Shown here one piece after another: positions 18,661 to 26,875 of a DNA stretch of 64,000 nt. The notes under the pieces were generated by a model. It saw nothing but the letters and a program-made list of their open reading frames with translations, did no database searches and had not been told where the DNA came from. Source of the stretch: Armatimonadota bacterium (GTDB lineage Bacteria; Sysuimicrobiota; Sysuimicrobiia; Sysuimicrobiales; Humicultoraceae); contig JAVKHP010000001.1 of the NCBI GenBank assembly GCA_031459855.1, positions 1,160,059-1,224,058 on the forward strand, written 5' to 3'. Within the stretch, counting starts at the first letter, position 1, and each line of letters begins with the position of its first letter. The position numbers were made by a program, and so were the translations under genes.

Positions 18661-18745
18661 CCTCCTTCCAAGGAGGAGGGTGATGGGCTTTTTTCTCCTT
18701 CTCTGAAGGAGAACAGACCATGTTTTTCTCCTCCGTGCAAGGACA
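18661..18745. repeat. cluster of three short hairpin repeats before the broken ATPase
   Basis: Three related units follow one another at spacings of about 30-36 bases: CCTCCTTCCAAGGAGG, TCTCCTTCTCTGAAGGAGA and CTCCTCCGTGCAAGGA. The first two are hairpins in themselves, and the units are separated by T-rich runs (GGGCTTTTTT, CATGTTTTT). They occupy the upstream region of the broken ATPase and end at the acyl-CoA synthetase stop. They could be a miniature repeat family or tandem terminator-like stems; the T-runs give a rho-independent look on the plus strand. Confidence 0.55.
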
Positions 18746-18747
18746 AG

Positions 18748-20439
18748 TTAACACTTCGATCCTCCCCGCCGTGCCGCCTCCCGCGCCCGCAACTCCGCCC
18801 GGCGGATCTTCCCGGTGGTCGTCAGGGGCAGGGCGTCGATGAACTCGATCTCGCGCGGGTACGCGTAGGCGGCCAGGCGGGTCTTCACGTGCTGCTGGAT
18901 CGCCGCGGCCAGGTCGGGTGAGGGCACATATCCGGCCCGCAGCGTTACGAAGGCCTTGACGATCTGGCCGCGCACGGGGTCGGGTGCGCCGATCACCGCG
19001 CATTCGGCCACCGCAGGGTGGGTGAGCAGGCTGCTCTCGACCTCGGCGGGCCCGATGCGGTAGGCGCCGCTCTTGATCACGTCGTCGGTGCGTCCTTCGA
19101 AGTAGAAGTAGCCGTCCTCGTCGCATCGGGCCAGGTCGCCGGTGCGCAGCCACACGCTCTGGTACTTGGCGGCGGTGGCCTGCGGGTTGCGCCAGTAGCC
19201 CAGGAAGACGACGGGGTCGCCGGGGCCGCGTACTGCGATCTCGCCAGCTTCGCCGGGCGGGGCGGGGGTGCCGTCGTCGCGTAGCACGACCACGTCGTGG
19301 CCCGGGAACGCCCTGCCCAGGGAGCCCGGGCGCACGGGATACAGGCGCGAGCAGTTGCCGCAGACCAGGTTCGCCTCGGTCTGGCCGTAGATCTCGTGGA
19401 GCAGGACCCCAGGCAGATGGCGGTCGCGCCACTCGAGGATCACCGGGTTGACGGGTTCGCCCCCGCTCATGATCGCCCGCAGCCGCAGGTCGCCAGCCGG
19501 CGGCGGCACCTGCATGCACATCTTCAGGGCGGTGGGCGGCAGGAACGCGTGCGTGACGCCATAGGCGGCCATCAGCCGGAACGCGCGCTCGGGATCGAAC
19601 TTCGTCGTCTCGAACGCCACCACGGGGCCGCCAAATCGCAGCGCCGGGAAGAGCAGGTCGTAGGCGCCGCCGATCCAGGCCCAGTCGGCGGGCGTCCAGT
19701 ACACTTCCCCGCCCTGGGGCACGAAGTCGAAGTACAGTTGCACGGAGGGCACGTGCCCCAGCAGCACGCGATGGCCGTGCACCGCGCCCTTGGGTGGGCC
19801 GGTGGTGCCCGACGTGTAGATGATGAGCGCGGGATCGTCGGGCCCTGTGGCCTCCGGCGTGAACGTGCTCGCCGCTGGGGCGAGCAACACGCGCCACGGC
19901 GCGTAGCGGCAGGCGCCGACGCGGCCGCCCTCGGGCAGCTCGGGCAGCTGCGCGTCGTGGACGACGACGACCAGCTGCAGGTCCGGCGTCTGGTCGTGCA
20001 GGCCCGCCAGCACGGGCACCACGCGTGGGTCGGCCACAGCCACCCGGCAGCCGCTGTCGGCGAGCCGGTAGGCCAGCGCATCGGGCCCGAACTGGCGTGT
20101 GAGCGGCACGGCCACCGCGCCCAGCCAGTAGATAGCGATGTGCGCGGCGGCGGTTTCGGGGCGCTGGTGCAAGATAACCGCCACGCGATCGCCGCGCTGC
20201 ACGCCGTGGGCGCGCAGGGCGTTGGCCAGGCGCGCGGCCTGCGCGCGCAGGTCGCCGTAGGTCACGGTGGCGCGCGCGCCGGCGTCGGACTCGTAGTGGA
20301 TGGCGATCCGGTCCGGCGCGGTCTGCGCCCACCGGTCGCACACGTCGACGCCGATGTTATAGGCGGTGGGAATCTCCCAGCGGAAGGCCCGGCGGGCCTC
20401 CTCGTAGGGCCGCCCGACGAAGTGCTCGTAGCGGATCAC
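18748..20439 (-). CDS. AMP-forming acyl-CoA synthetase (acetyl/medium-chain type)
   Basis: 563 residues from GTG 20439, four bases after the previous stop. The start was chosen because the chain then begins with VIRYEHFVGRPYEEARRAF and WEIPTAYNIGVDVCDRW, the usual N-terminus of acyl-CoA synthetases of the AcsM type. The AMP-binding signature is LIIYTSGTTGPPKGAVHGH at about residue 205, followed by HEIYGQTEANLVCGN (A5 motif), WLRTGDLARCDEDGYFYFEGRTDD (A7-A8 hinge) and TTTGKIRRAELR, whose Lys is the adenylation lysine. It activates a carboxylic acid with ATP and CoA in the cytoplasm. It is read with a membrane protein and the LivFGMH transporter upstream, so the imported substrate may be an acid that it activates; this link is inference. 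Confidence 0.93.
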   Translation of the reverse strand: MIRYEHFVGRPYEEARRAFRWEIPTAYNIGVDVCDRWAQTAPDRIAIHYESDAGARATVTYGDLRAQAARLANALRAHGVQRGDRVAVILHQRPETAAAHIAIYWLGAVAVPLTRQFGPDALAYRLADSGCRVAVADPRVVPVLAGLHDQTPDLQLVVVVHDAQLPELPEGGRVGACRYAPWRVLLAPAASTFTPEATGPDDPALIIYTSGTTGPPKGAVHGHRVLLGHVPSVQLYFDFVPQGGEVYWTPADWAWIGGAYDLLFPALRFGGPVVAFETTKFDPERAFRLMAAYGVTHAFLPPTALKMCMQVPPPAGDLRLRAIMSGGEPVNPVILEWRDRHLPGVLLHEIYGQTEANLVCGNCSRLYPVRPGSLGRAFPGHDVVVLRDDGTPAPPGEAGEIAVRGPGDPVVFLGYWRNPQATAAKYQSVWLRTGDLARCDEDGYFYFEGRTDDVIKSGAYRIGPAEVESSLLTHPAVAECAVIGAPDPVRGQIVKAFVTLRAGYVPSPDLAAAIQQHVKTRLAAYAYPREIEFIDALPLTTTGKIRRAELRAREAARRGGSKC

Positions 20440-20443
20440 GACC

Positions 20444-21235
20444 TCAGACGCGCATCGGGGTGGACGGAGTGGAGCCCGGGTCGCGCGGCGCGCCTGCGCC
20501 CGACGACCCCGACCCTGGCGCGCCTGCGCCCTGCACCCCCGACCCTGGCGTCCCCAGCGTCCCGGCCGCCACGTGCCAGGCGAGCACGGCGATGCCGGCG
20601 AGAACGCCCGCGTAGACGACAAGGGAGAGCGCCTGCGCGGTCCCGCTGAGGGTGGCCAGCGTCTGGCTCGACAGCTCCAGGCCCGAGAGCGCCAGGCCCA
20701 GCACCGGCAGCACCGGCGCTCCGCACCCGATGACGCTGCACGGCAGGGTGGAGAACCCCACGGTGGAGAGCAGGGCCCCGGCCACACCGGCGCGCCGGCC
20801 GGTGGCGGCGACCGGCACCGCGCACGCCCGCAGCCGGTCGCGCCGCGCATACCACAGCGCGAAGTACGTGGCGAAGAGCAGCGACAACACTACCCACCGC
20901 ACCACGTCGCGCACCGTGGCCGTGTACCCCCACTCGGCGTCGTCGTACGTGCCGGAGGCGATCACCCAGTAGAGCGCGGCGTTCCAGAGGAACTCGGCCT
21001 TGCGCTGCCAGGTGGCCTCGTCGGAGGCGAGCCACGCGGGCAGATTGCGCAGCCAGGGGTTGACCGAGACGTGGTCGGGCGGCTTCCGCGCCACCGTCAG
21101 CACCAGGGGCGGCAGCACCACGTTGACGAGGAACACGGCCGCCGCGACGGCGGCGAAGAGGCGGCGGCGTTCACCCACCGCGACGGCGATGCCCGTGAGC
21201 GCGCGGCGAACGGCGCGCAGGCGCTGGCGGCTCAT
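20444..21235 (-). CDS. integral membrane protein with conserved Cys pair, unknown
   Basis: 263 residues with about five hydrophobic segments: residues 28-50 (AAVAAAVFLVNVVLPPLVLTV), about 85-95, 115-130 (WVVLSLLFATYFALWYA), 150-185 and 200-225. A striking motif, STLPCSVIGCGAPVLPVLG, sits in the fourth segment with two Cys five residues apart. The last 35 residues are a Gly/Ala/Pro/Ser-rich tail that carries a 30-bp tandem repeat in the DNA (copies from 20490 and 20520). The gene lies 21 bases after livF and 4 bases before the acyl-CoA synthetase, so it is in that operon. No family is recognised; the Cys motif could serve redox or metal chemistry. Confidence 0.8.
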   Translation of the reverse strand: MSRQRLRAVRRALTGIAVAVGERRRLFAAVAAAVFLVNVVLPPLVLTVARKPPDHVSVNPWLRNLPAWLASDEATWQRKAEFLWNAALYWVIASGTYDDAEWGYTATVRDVVRWVVLSLLFATYFALWYARRDRLRACAVPVAATGRRAGVAGALLSTVGFSTLPCSVIGCGAPVLPVLGLALSGLELSSQTLATLSGTAQALSLVVYAGVLAGIAVLAWHVAAGTLGTPGSGVQGAGAPGSGSSGAGAPRDPGSTPSTPMRV

Positions 21236-21256
21236 CGGACTCCCCCCTTTTACCGG

Positions 21257-21997
21257 TCAGCCCCGGATAGTGCGCATCACCTCGTCGGCGGCCAGGGCCT
21301 GGTCGGGCGTGCCGCTGAAGATGATCTCGCCCCGGTCGATGACGTACAGGCGGTCGGCCACCTTCGCGGCCGTCATGACGTTCGACTCGGCCACCAGCAG
21401 CGAGACCCCGGCCGCCTTGATCTGCTTCACCGCATCGGCGAACCGGTGCACCACCACGGGTGCCAGCCCTTCGAACGCCTCGTCCAGCAGCAGCAGCGCC
21501 GGCGCCGTGGCCATGGCGCGGCTGATCGCCACCATCTTCTTCTCGCCGCCGCTGAGCAGCAGCCCACGCCGCTGCATCAGGCGGTCGAGCTCGGGGAACA
21601 ACGTGCGGATCAGCGCCGCGCGGTCGTCGCTTCCGTTCCCGCGGGCACCACCGTTGGGACGAGCGCCCCTGGCCATCCAGAAGCCGATGGCCAGGTGCTC
21701 GGCCACCGTCAGGTCCGGGAAGAGCCCGCAGTCCTCCGGCGCGTAGCCCAGGCCCAGGCGCGCGCGGGCGTGGGGCGGCAGCGAAGTGATCGCCCGGCCC
21801 TGGAAGGTAATCTCACCGGTGCGGATGGGGACCAGGCCCATGATGGCCTCGAGGGTGGTGGTCTTCCCCGCGCCGTTGCGGCCAACCAGGCAGACGATCT
21901 CGCTTGGGCCCACCGCGAGGCTGATCCCGCGCAGCACGTGTGCCGGTCCCCGGTAGGCGTGCAGGTTGCGCACCTCGAGCATGGTGACCTCAGGCAT
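21257..21997 (-). CDS. livF: LivF-type ABC ATPase
   Basis: 246 residues. Walker A VGRNGAGKTTT, the LivF-type IMGLVPIRTGEITFQGR and YAPEDCGLFPDLTV, signature LLSGGEKKMVAISRAM and Walker B LLLLDEAFEGLAP are all present. The Q-loop region reads APED rather than the usual VPEG, and the H-loop position is AESN where LivF normally has VEQN. The Gly/Asn insert at about residues 115-128 (GARPNGGARGNGSDDR) is not usual. With LivG it should form the cytoplasmic ATPase pair of a branched-chain amino-acid or carboxylate importer. Its ATG overlaps the livG stop. Confidence 0.93.
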   Translation of the reverse strand: MPEVTMLEVRNLHAYRGPAHVLRGISLAVGPSEIVCLVGRNGAGKTTTLEAIMGLVPIRTGEITFQGRAITSLPPHARARLGLGYAPEDCGLFPDLTVAEHLAIGFWMARGARPNGGARGNGSDDRAALIRTLFPELDRLMQRRGLLLSGGEKKMVAISRAMATAPALLLLDEAFEGLAPVVVHRFADAVKQIKAAGVSLLVAESNVMTAAKVADRLYVIDRGEIIFSGTPDQALAADEVMRTIRG

Positions 21998-22736
21998 GGC
22001 CCAGCAGCGTGGTGACCACCCGGTCGTCCGCGCGGATCTGCTCGGGCGGCCCGTCGGCCAGGATCTGGCCCTGGTGCATGACCAGGATGCGGTCGGAGTA
22101 CGTGAACACGATGTCCATGTCGTGCTCGACGATGACGGCGGTCAGCCCGCCCTCCCGGCAGACGCTCGCCACCGTGTCCATGATGCGGCCCTTCTCGCGG
22201 GTGCCCACGCCGCTGGTGGGCTCGTCCAGCAGCACGAGCTGTGGGCGCAAGGCGTAGGCCACGGCCACGTCCAGCAGCTTGCGCTCGCCCTGGGCCAGGC
22301 TGGCGGCCGGCAGATCCCACTTGGGGGCCAGCCCGAACTGCTCCAGGATCGCCATGGCCTCGTCGCGGATCGCCGTGTCGCGCTCGGCCAGGGTCGTGGC
22401 CGTGCGGATCTTGCCGTTGCGGGCGAAGAGGGCCAGGCGGACGTTGTCCAGGGCCGTCAGCTGGTCGAACAGGTTCACCAGCTGGAAGCTGCGGGCGATG
22501 CCCGCGCGGATGCGCTGTGGGACCGGCAGGTGCGTGATGTCGACGCCCTGGAAGAAGATGCGACCGCGGTCAGGCGCCAGCAGGCCGGTGATCAGGTTCA
22601 CCAGGGTGGTCTTCCCCGCGCCGTTGGCGCCGACGAGCGAGACCAGCTCCCGGGGCTGGATCGTCAGGCTGACGTCGTCCACGGCGTGCGTCTCGCCGAA
22701 GTACTTGCGCAGGTGCTCGGTCACCAGCAGCGCCAC
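21990..22736 (-). CDS. livG: LivG-type ABC ATPase
   Basis: 248 residues from GTG 22736, preceded by GGAGGGGC six bases away; the frame is open further upstream but without LivG-like residues. Motifs: Walker A VGANGAGKTTLVNLITG, Q-loop RSFQLVNLFDQLT, signature ASLAQGERKLLDVAVA (SLAQGE, the usual LivG form), Walker B LVLLDEPTSGVG and H-loop VIVEHDMDIVFTYSDR. The C-terminal stretch ends DDRVVTTLLGHA, matching the LivG C-tail. It is the second ATPase of the importer, with livF overlapping downstream and livM upstream. Confidence 0.94.
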   Translation of the reverse strand: MALLVTEHLRKYFGETHAVDDVSLTIQPRELVSLVGANGAGKTTLVNLITGLLAPDRGRIFFQGVDITHLPVPQRIRAGIARSFQLVNLFDQLTALDNVRLALFARNGKIRTATTLAERDTAIRDEAMAILEQFGLAPKWDLPAASLAQGERKLLDVAVAYALRPQLVLLDEPTSGVGTREKGRIMDTVASVCREGGLTAVIVEHDMDIVFTYSDRILVMHQGQILADGPPEQIRADDRVVTTLLGHA

Positions 22737-22810
22737 GTCAGCCCCTCCGCAGGCGCGGTGCCGACGGCCTCCGTGGGTGCCGGCGCTTCGGCTCACCAGC
22801 AGGCGCCACG

Positions 22811-23830
22811 TCAGCTCCTCCGCAGCCGGGCAGCCAGCCGGGCGCCCGCCCCGACCAGGCCGGTCGGCATGAGCAGCACCAGCAGGACCAGCACCACGCC
22901 CAGCACCGCCTGCCAGTAGGTGGCGTAGCCCACCGCGTACGCCTCCAGGTGGTTGAACACCACGGCGCCGATCAGCGGGCCGACGAAGCTCTTGAACCCG
23001 CCCAGCACCGTCATGAACACGATGCGGCCCGAGAACGGCCAGTAGAGGACGTCAGGGGTGACGTGGCCGTTGAGCGGGGCCCACAGCGCGCCCGCGATCC
23101 CGGTGAACGCCCCCGACAGCACGAACGCCACCAGCCGATAGGTGCGCACCGGCACGCCCACGAACTCGGCGCGCACCTCGTTGTCGCGGATCGCCTGGAG
23201 GGCCTTGCCAAACGGCGAATGCACCACGAGCCACAGGGCGCCCACGCACAGCGCGAAGATCGCCAGCACGTAGTAGTAGTAGGTGGTGGCGAGGAAGGTG
23301 AGCTTGTCGTCGCCGCCGCCGATCAGCCCGAACAGCAGCGTCGGCGAGGGCACGCGGATGCCGTCGGTCCCGCCGGTGATCCAGAACAGCTTGATGGCCA
23401 GGCCCCACAGCACCTGCGAGAGCGCCAGGGCCAGGATCGAGAAGAAGATGCGCGTGTACCGCACGCACACCACGCCGAACACGACGGCCACCACCAGGCT
23501 CGACAGGAAGCCGGCCGCCAGGTAGGCCTCCATCGAGGTCAGGTGCAGGTAGCGCACCAAAAAAGCGGTGGTGTAGGCGGCGGTGCCGAAGAACGCCGAG
23601 TGGCCGAACGAGAGCAGGCCCGTGTAGCCCAGCAGCAGGTTGAAGGCCAGCGCCGTGATGCCCGCGATGAGGCCGTAGGACAGCAGGATGCGCTGGAACG
23701 GCGGGACCTGGGGGATGAAGGGCAGGGCGATCAGCAGGGCCGCGAGGGCGGCCACGTAGCCGGCCCGGCCCAGGGTGCGCGCGGGCGCCGGTCGGGGAAT
23801 CGCCTCGGTGGACGCCGCCCCGCGGTTCAC
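22811..23830 (-). CDS. livM: LivM-type ABC permease
   Basis: 339 residues from GTG 23830, which overlaps the livH stop (GTGA). About ten membrane helices are visible. LIAGITALAFNLLLGYTGLLSFGHSAFFG at about residues 55-85 is the conserved LivM entry, and GKALQAIRDNEVRAEFVGV around residue 215 is the EAA-like cytoplasmic loop that touches the ATPase. FSGRIVFMTVLGGFKSFVGPLIGA is the typical C-terminal LivM signature. A Tyr-rich stretch (TTYYYYVLAIF) lies in the middle. It forms half of the inner-membrane channel with LivH. Confidence 0.94.
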   Translation of the reverse strand: MNRGAASTEAIPRPAPARTLGRAGYVAALAALLIALPFIPQVPPFQRILLSYGLIAGITALAFNLLLGYTGLLSFGHSAFFGTAAYTTAFLVRYLHLTSMEAYLAAGFLSSLVVAVVFGVVCVRYTRIFFSILALALSQVLWGLAIKLFWITGGTDGIRVPSPTLLFGLIGGGDDKLTFLATTYYYYVLAIFALCVGALWLVVHSPFGKALQAIRDNEVRAEFVGVPVRTYRLVAFVLSGAFTGIAGALWAPLNGHVTPDVLYWPFSGRIVFMTVLGGFKSFVGPLIGAVVFNHLEAYAVGYATYWQAVLGVVLVLLVLLMPTGLVGAGARLAARLRRS

Positions 23831-24717
23831 GCCCGCCGGGCCTCCCGGGTGCCGAACAGCCCGCTGGGCCGTGTGATCAGCACCACGGCCGCGATGAGGT
23901 AGAGGATGGCCAGCTCGAGCTCGGGCACGTACTGGATCGCGGCGGTCCGGACGAGCCCCACGATCACGGCGCCCACCAGGGCGCCCTCCAGGCTGCCCAG
24001 CCCACCGATGACCACGGCCACGAACGCCAGGATCAGCGCCTCCACGCCCATGCCCAGCACCGCGCCCTGGATGGGCACGATCACCGCGCCGGCCAGCCCC
24101 GCCATGAAGCAGCCCAGCACGAACGCCTGCAAGTAGATCCGCCGGACGTCGATGCCCAGGGCGGCGGCCATGCGCATGTCCTGCGAGGTGGCCCGCAGTA
24201 ACACGCCAAACCGGGTACGGTAGACGAAGGCCCACAGCAGCGCCGCGGCCACGAGCCCGACGAGGATGACCAGCAGGTTGTACGTCGGGTAGGGCGCGCC
24301 GAGCACCGTCACCGGCCGGAAGGAGGCCCACAGCGCCGTGGCCGACAGCGGCGTGGGGCCCCAGACGAAGCGCATCAGGTCCTCGAGGAGCAACAGCAGC
24401 CCGAAGGTCATCAGCAGCTGGTACTCTTCCGCCCGCCGGTACAGCGGGCGCAGGAACGCCGGCTCGATGAGCGCTCCCACCGCCGCCACCGCGGCCGCGG
24501 CCAGAGGGAGCACCGCCAGCAGCGCAGGCGCGGGCAGGCGCGCGGCCAGTCCGCCCACCAGCCAGGCCATGACGTAGGCGCCCACGGCATAGAGGCTGCC
24601 GTGGGCGAGGTTGACGATGCGCATGACCCCGTAGATCAGGCTGAGCCCTCCGGCGATCAAGAAGAGGATCGCCGCGTACAGGAGCGCGTTGAGCAGCTGG
24701 ATGACCAGAATGCTCAT
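23827..24717 (-). CDS. livH: LivH-type ABC permease
   Basis: 296 residues from ATG 24717, preceded by GGAGGCGGC. It starts like LivH (SILVIQLLNALLYAAILFLIAGGLSLIYGVMRIVNLAHGSLY). The cytoplasmic loop is FGVLLRATSQDMRMAAALGIDV, and the C-terminal signature is VIGGLGSLEGALVGAVIVGL. About eight helices. It is the first gene of the transporter block. No solute-binding protein gene is nearby; the closest candidate of the right family is at 6784-8154. Confidence 0.94.
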   Translation of the reverse strand: MSILVIQLLNALLYAAILFLIAGGLSLIYGVMRIVNLAHGSLYAVGAYVMAWLVGGLAARLPAPALLAVLPLAAAAVAAVGALIEPAFLRPLYRRAEEYQLLMTFGLLLLLEDLMRFVWGPTPLSATALWASFRPVTVLGAPYPTYNLLVILVGLVAAALLWAFVYRTRFGVLLRATSQDMRMAAALGIDVRRIYLQAFVLGCFMAGLAGAVIVPIQGAVLGMGVEALILAFVAVVIGGLGSLEGALVGAVIVGLVRTAAIQYVPELELAILYLIAAVVLITRPSGLFGTREARRA

Positions 24718-24799
24718 GCCGCCTCCGGAGCGGGGCCACCCGGCGGGTTGCTGCAGCAGATTCCCCCGCGACTCCGGGTGATCCTGCCTGTTCACCCGC

Positions 24800-25900
24800 T
24801 CAGGCCATGACCACGATCGCACGGCCCACGATCTCGCCGCGGTCGAGCGCGGCGTACGCCGCCGGCGCTTCCTCCAGGGGCACGCGCTGCGTGATGGCGC
24901 GCTGCGGTGCCACGGCGCCCGCGCGCACGAGATGCAGGAGCGCCGGCATGTCCCCCCGCACCCGGGCGCCGTACGACCCGATCAGCTGTACGCTGCGCCG
25001 CACCAGGCGCGTGATCTCCACGGGCACCGTGACGTCGCGCGGCGCGATGCCGATCACCACCACCCGGCCACCGTCCCGCACCGCCGCCAGGGCCGCGCGC
25101 ACCGTCTCGGGCCGGCCCAGGGCCTCGAACGCCACGTCGACGCCGCGGCCGCCGGTGGCCTCCCGCACCGAGGCGGCGACGTCGGTGCGCGTGGCGTTCA
25201 CCGTGTGCGTGGCGCCCAGCGCGCGTGCCGCCTCGAGCTTGTCGTCGCGCACGTCCACGGCGATGATGGGCGTGGCACCGAATGCCCGGGCCATCTGGAC
25301 CAGGTTGCTCCCCACCCCGCCCGTGGCCACGACCGCCACCGCCTCGCCCGGGCGGACCGCCGCCTGGTGGCGTACCGCGCCGTAGGCCGTCAGCAGCGCG
25401 CACCCCAGCACGCAGGCCTCGGCCAGGGGTACCTCCGGCGGCAGGGGGAAGACGTCGGTGGTGGGGACGACCGCGTACTCGGCCAGACCGCCCATGCTGT
25501 ACATGGCCAGCGGGGTGCCGTCGCCGCGGTAGAGGCGTGTGGTGCCGTCGTAGAGCACGCCGCGCACGCGGTTGAGCTCGAAGAAGGTCTCGCACAGGTC
25601 GTCGCGCCCCTGGGCGCAGAACGCGCAGGTACCGCACGGCATGATGAAGGCGCTGACCACCCGGGTGCCCACCGGCGGACCGGTGACGCCCGGCCCCAGG
25701 GCGGCCACCGTGCCCGAGATCTCGTGGCCCAGCACCGCGGGCGTGGGGAACGCGACCTCGCCCTTGATGACGTGGAGGTCGGTGTGACAGACGCCGCAGG
25801 CCGCGACCTTGACCAGGACCTCGCCGGCTTTGGGCTGGGGGAGGGGGATCTCCTCCAACCGCAGGGGCGCCCCGACCTCGGCCAGGACCACGGCGCGCAT
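24800..25900 (-). CDS. zinc-dependent alcohol dehydrogenase (MDR family)
   Basis: 366 residues. The catalytic zinc ligands are in CGVCHTDLHVIKG (Cys about residue 37) and GHEISG (His about 60); the structural zinc site is CGTCAFCAQGRDDLC at about residues 90-104. The nucleotide-binding fold begins at AVVATGGVGSNLVQMARAFGA. An insert LNRVRGVLYDGTTRLYRGDGTPLAMYSMGG is typical of class III-like or benzyl-alcohol-type members. It oxidises a primary alcohol or reduces an aldehyde with NAD(P). It sits 83 bases upstream of livH in the same direction and may be transcribed with it, giving an operon for uptake and activation of an alcohol or acid. Substrate unknown. Confidence 0.93.
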   Translation of the reverse strand: MRAVVLAEVGAPLRLEEIPLPQPKAGEVLVKVAACGVCHTDLHVIKGEVAFPTPAVLGHEISGTVAALGPGVTGPPVGTRVVSAFIMPCGTCAFCAQGRDDLCETFFELNRVRGVLYDGTTRLYRGDGTPLAMYSMGGLAEYAVVPTTDVFPLPPEVPLAEACVLGCALLTAYGAVRHQAAVRPGEAVAVVATGGVGSNLVQMARAFGATPIIAVDVRDDKLEAARALGATHTVNATRTDVAASVREATGGRGVDVAFEALGRPETVRAALAAVRDGGRVVVIGIAPRDVTVPVEITRLVRRSVQLIGSYGARVRGDMPALLHLVRAGAVAPQRAITQRVPLEEAPAAYAALDRGEIVGRAIVVMA

Positions 25901-26120
25901 CGGTACCCGAAGACTACGCCGGTTGAGGACGATTTCCTACCGTGCGGGGGCACGAGAGCCCGGCCTCTGCAGGCTATTCTGCTTGCCGCTTCCGATCTGT
26001 TACGTCGAGGTGTGAGTGTTGGTATCTTCCGGGGCGTCGGCGTGGGCCCGCCGTCGCGGACCGGCTGGCCCTGCTGCCCCCTAGGTAGCGGCAGACTCTG
26101 CTGGCCGCCAGCGCGTGCAG

Positions 26121-26591
26121 TTACTTGGAGTGCTTGTCGGCGACTTTGGTAGCGCCGTAGGCGTCGGGTTTGATCACGGCGGCGTACCCCGAGCCCGAGA
26201 CCATGCCGACGACTTCGCGCACGATCTGCCGGGTCTCACCCTGCTGCCCGACGTCCAGGTGGATCTCCACTGGCAGCTTGGAGAGGCCGTTGCGGGCCAG
26301 GGCCGCGGTGATCAGGTGCGCGATCTCCAGCGACAGCGACGTCTCGAAGAGGATGCGCTGGCGCAGGCTCTCGATCTTGCGGTTGCGGAACTTGCGGTAG
26401 AAGTACCGCCCGCCGTGCCCGACGCGGTGGATGATCACCGCGGTGACGAACGTGGTGTCGTCGGAGAGCAGGGAGTCGGTGCCGATGATCAGGTGGTAGT
26501 GCTGGTCGGGTTCGCTGCGGATGTAGCCGACCAGCTGCTGAAACATCTCCTCGAACGACATGCGCCCCGCTGAGGGGCTGACGAACTCCAT
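26121..26591 (-). CDS. YkuK-like RNase H-fold protein (DUF458)
   Basis: 156 residues from ATG 26591. GRMSFEEMFQQLVGYIRSEP and YHLIIGTDSLLSDDTTFVTAVIIHR match the YkuK family: the Gly-Thr-Asp-Ser strand carries the RNase H-like first Asp, and HGGRYFYRKF and LPVEIHLDVGQQGETRQIVREVVGMV are later family blocks. Its biochemical role is unknown; homologs in Firmicutes are of about the same length. It is cytosolic with no signal. The gene is single, separated from recR by the repeat region at 26725-26865. Confidence 0.9.
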   Translation of the reverse strand: MEFVSPSAGRMSFEEMFQQLVGYIRSEPDQHYHLIIGTDSLLSDDTTFVTAVIIHRVGHGGRYFYRKFRNRKIESLRQRILFETSLSLEIAHLITAALARNGLSKLPVEIHLDVGQQGETRQIVREVVGMVSGSGYAAVIKPDAYGATKVADKHSK

Positions 26592-26724
26592 TGCGGTCGC
26601 CTCGGTGCCAGTATACCCCTGACGCGCCCGCCGGTACAAGAACGCCACAGCGGCCGCCGACGTCGGCGGTACCGTCGGCCACGGCGTGGCGCGATGCCCC
26701 CACGCCGGGCATCTGCGCAGTCTC

Positions 26725-26865
26725 GGCGCACCGGGGCGTGGTGTGGCGAGCGGAAGTCGCCAAAGGCATGTCGCGCACGGCCCCCGGCGCGCCAGGGCGT
26801 GGTGTGGCAGGCGAAGGTCGCCAGGGGCGTGCCGCGCGCGATCCCGGCGCGCCGGGGCATGATAC
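26725..26865. repeat. 60/61-bp imperfect tandem repeat, 2.3 copies
   Basis: Unit 1 starts at 26725 (GGCGCACCGGGGCGTGGTGT), unit 2 at 26786 (GGCGCGCCAGGGCGTGGTGT) and a partial third at 26846. Most positions agree between copies. The repeat fills the gap between ykuK and recR and has no convincing gene. Confidence 0.8.
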
Positions 26866-26875
26866 CGGCGCGTCC

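Noticed and set aside
20440-20850. N-terminal extension of the acyl-CoA synthetase to 20850
   Set aside because: It would overlap the membrane-protein gene for over 400 bases and is of low complexity; GTG 20439 gives the normal start.
23831-24739. Long LivM extension upstream of 23830
   Set aside because: It is the antiphase reading of livH; the GTGA overlap at 23827-23830 is the natural start.
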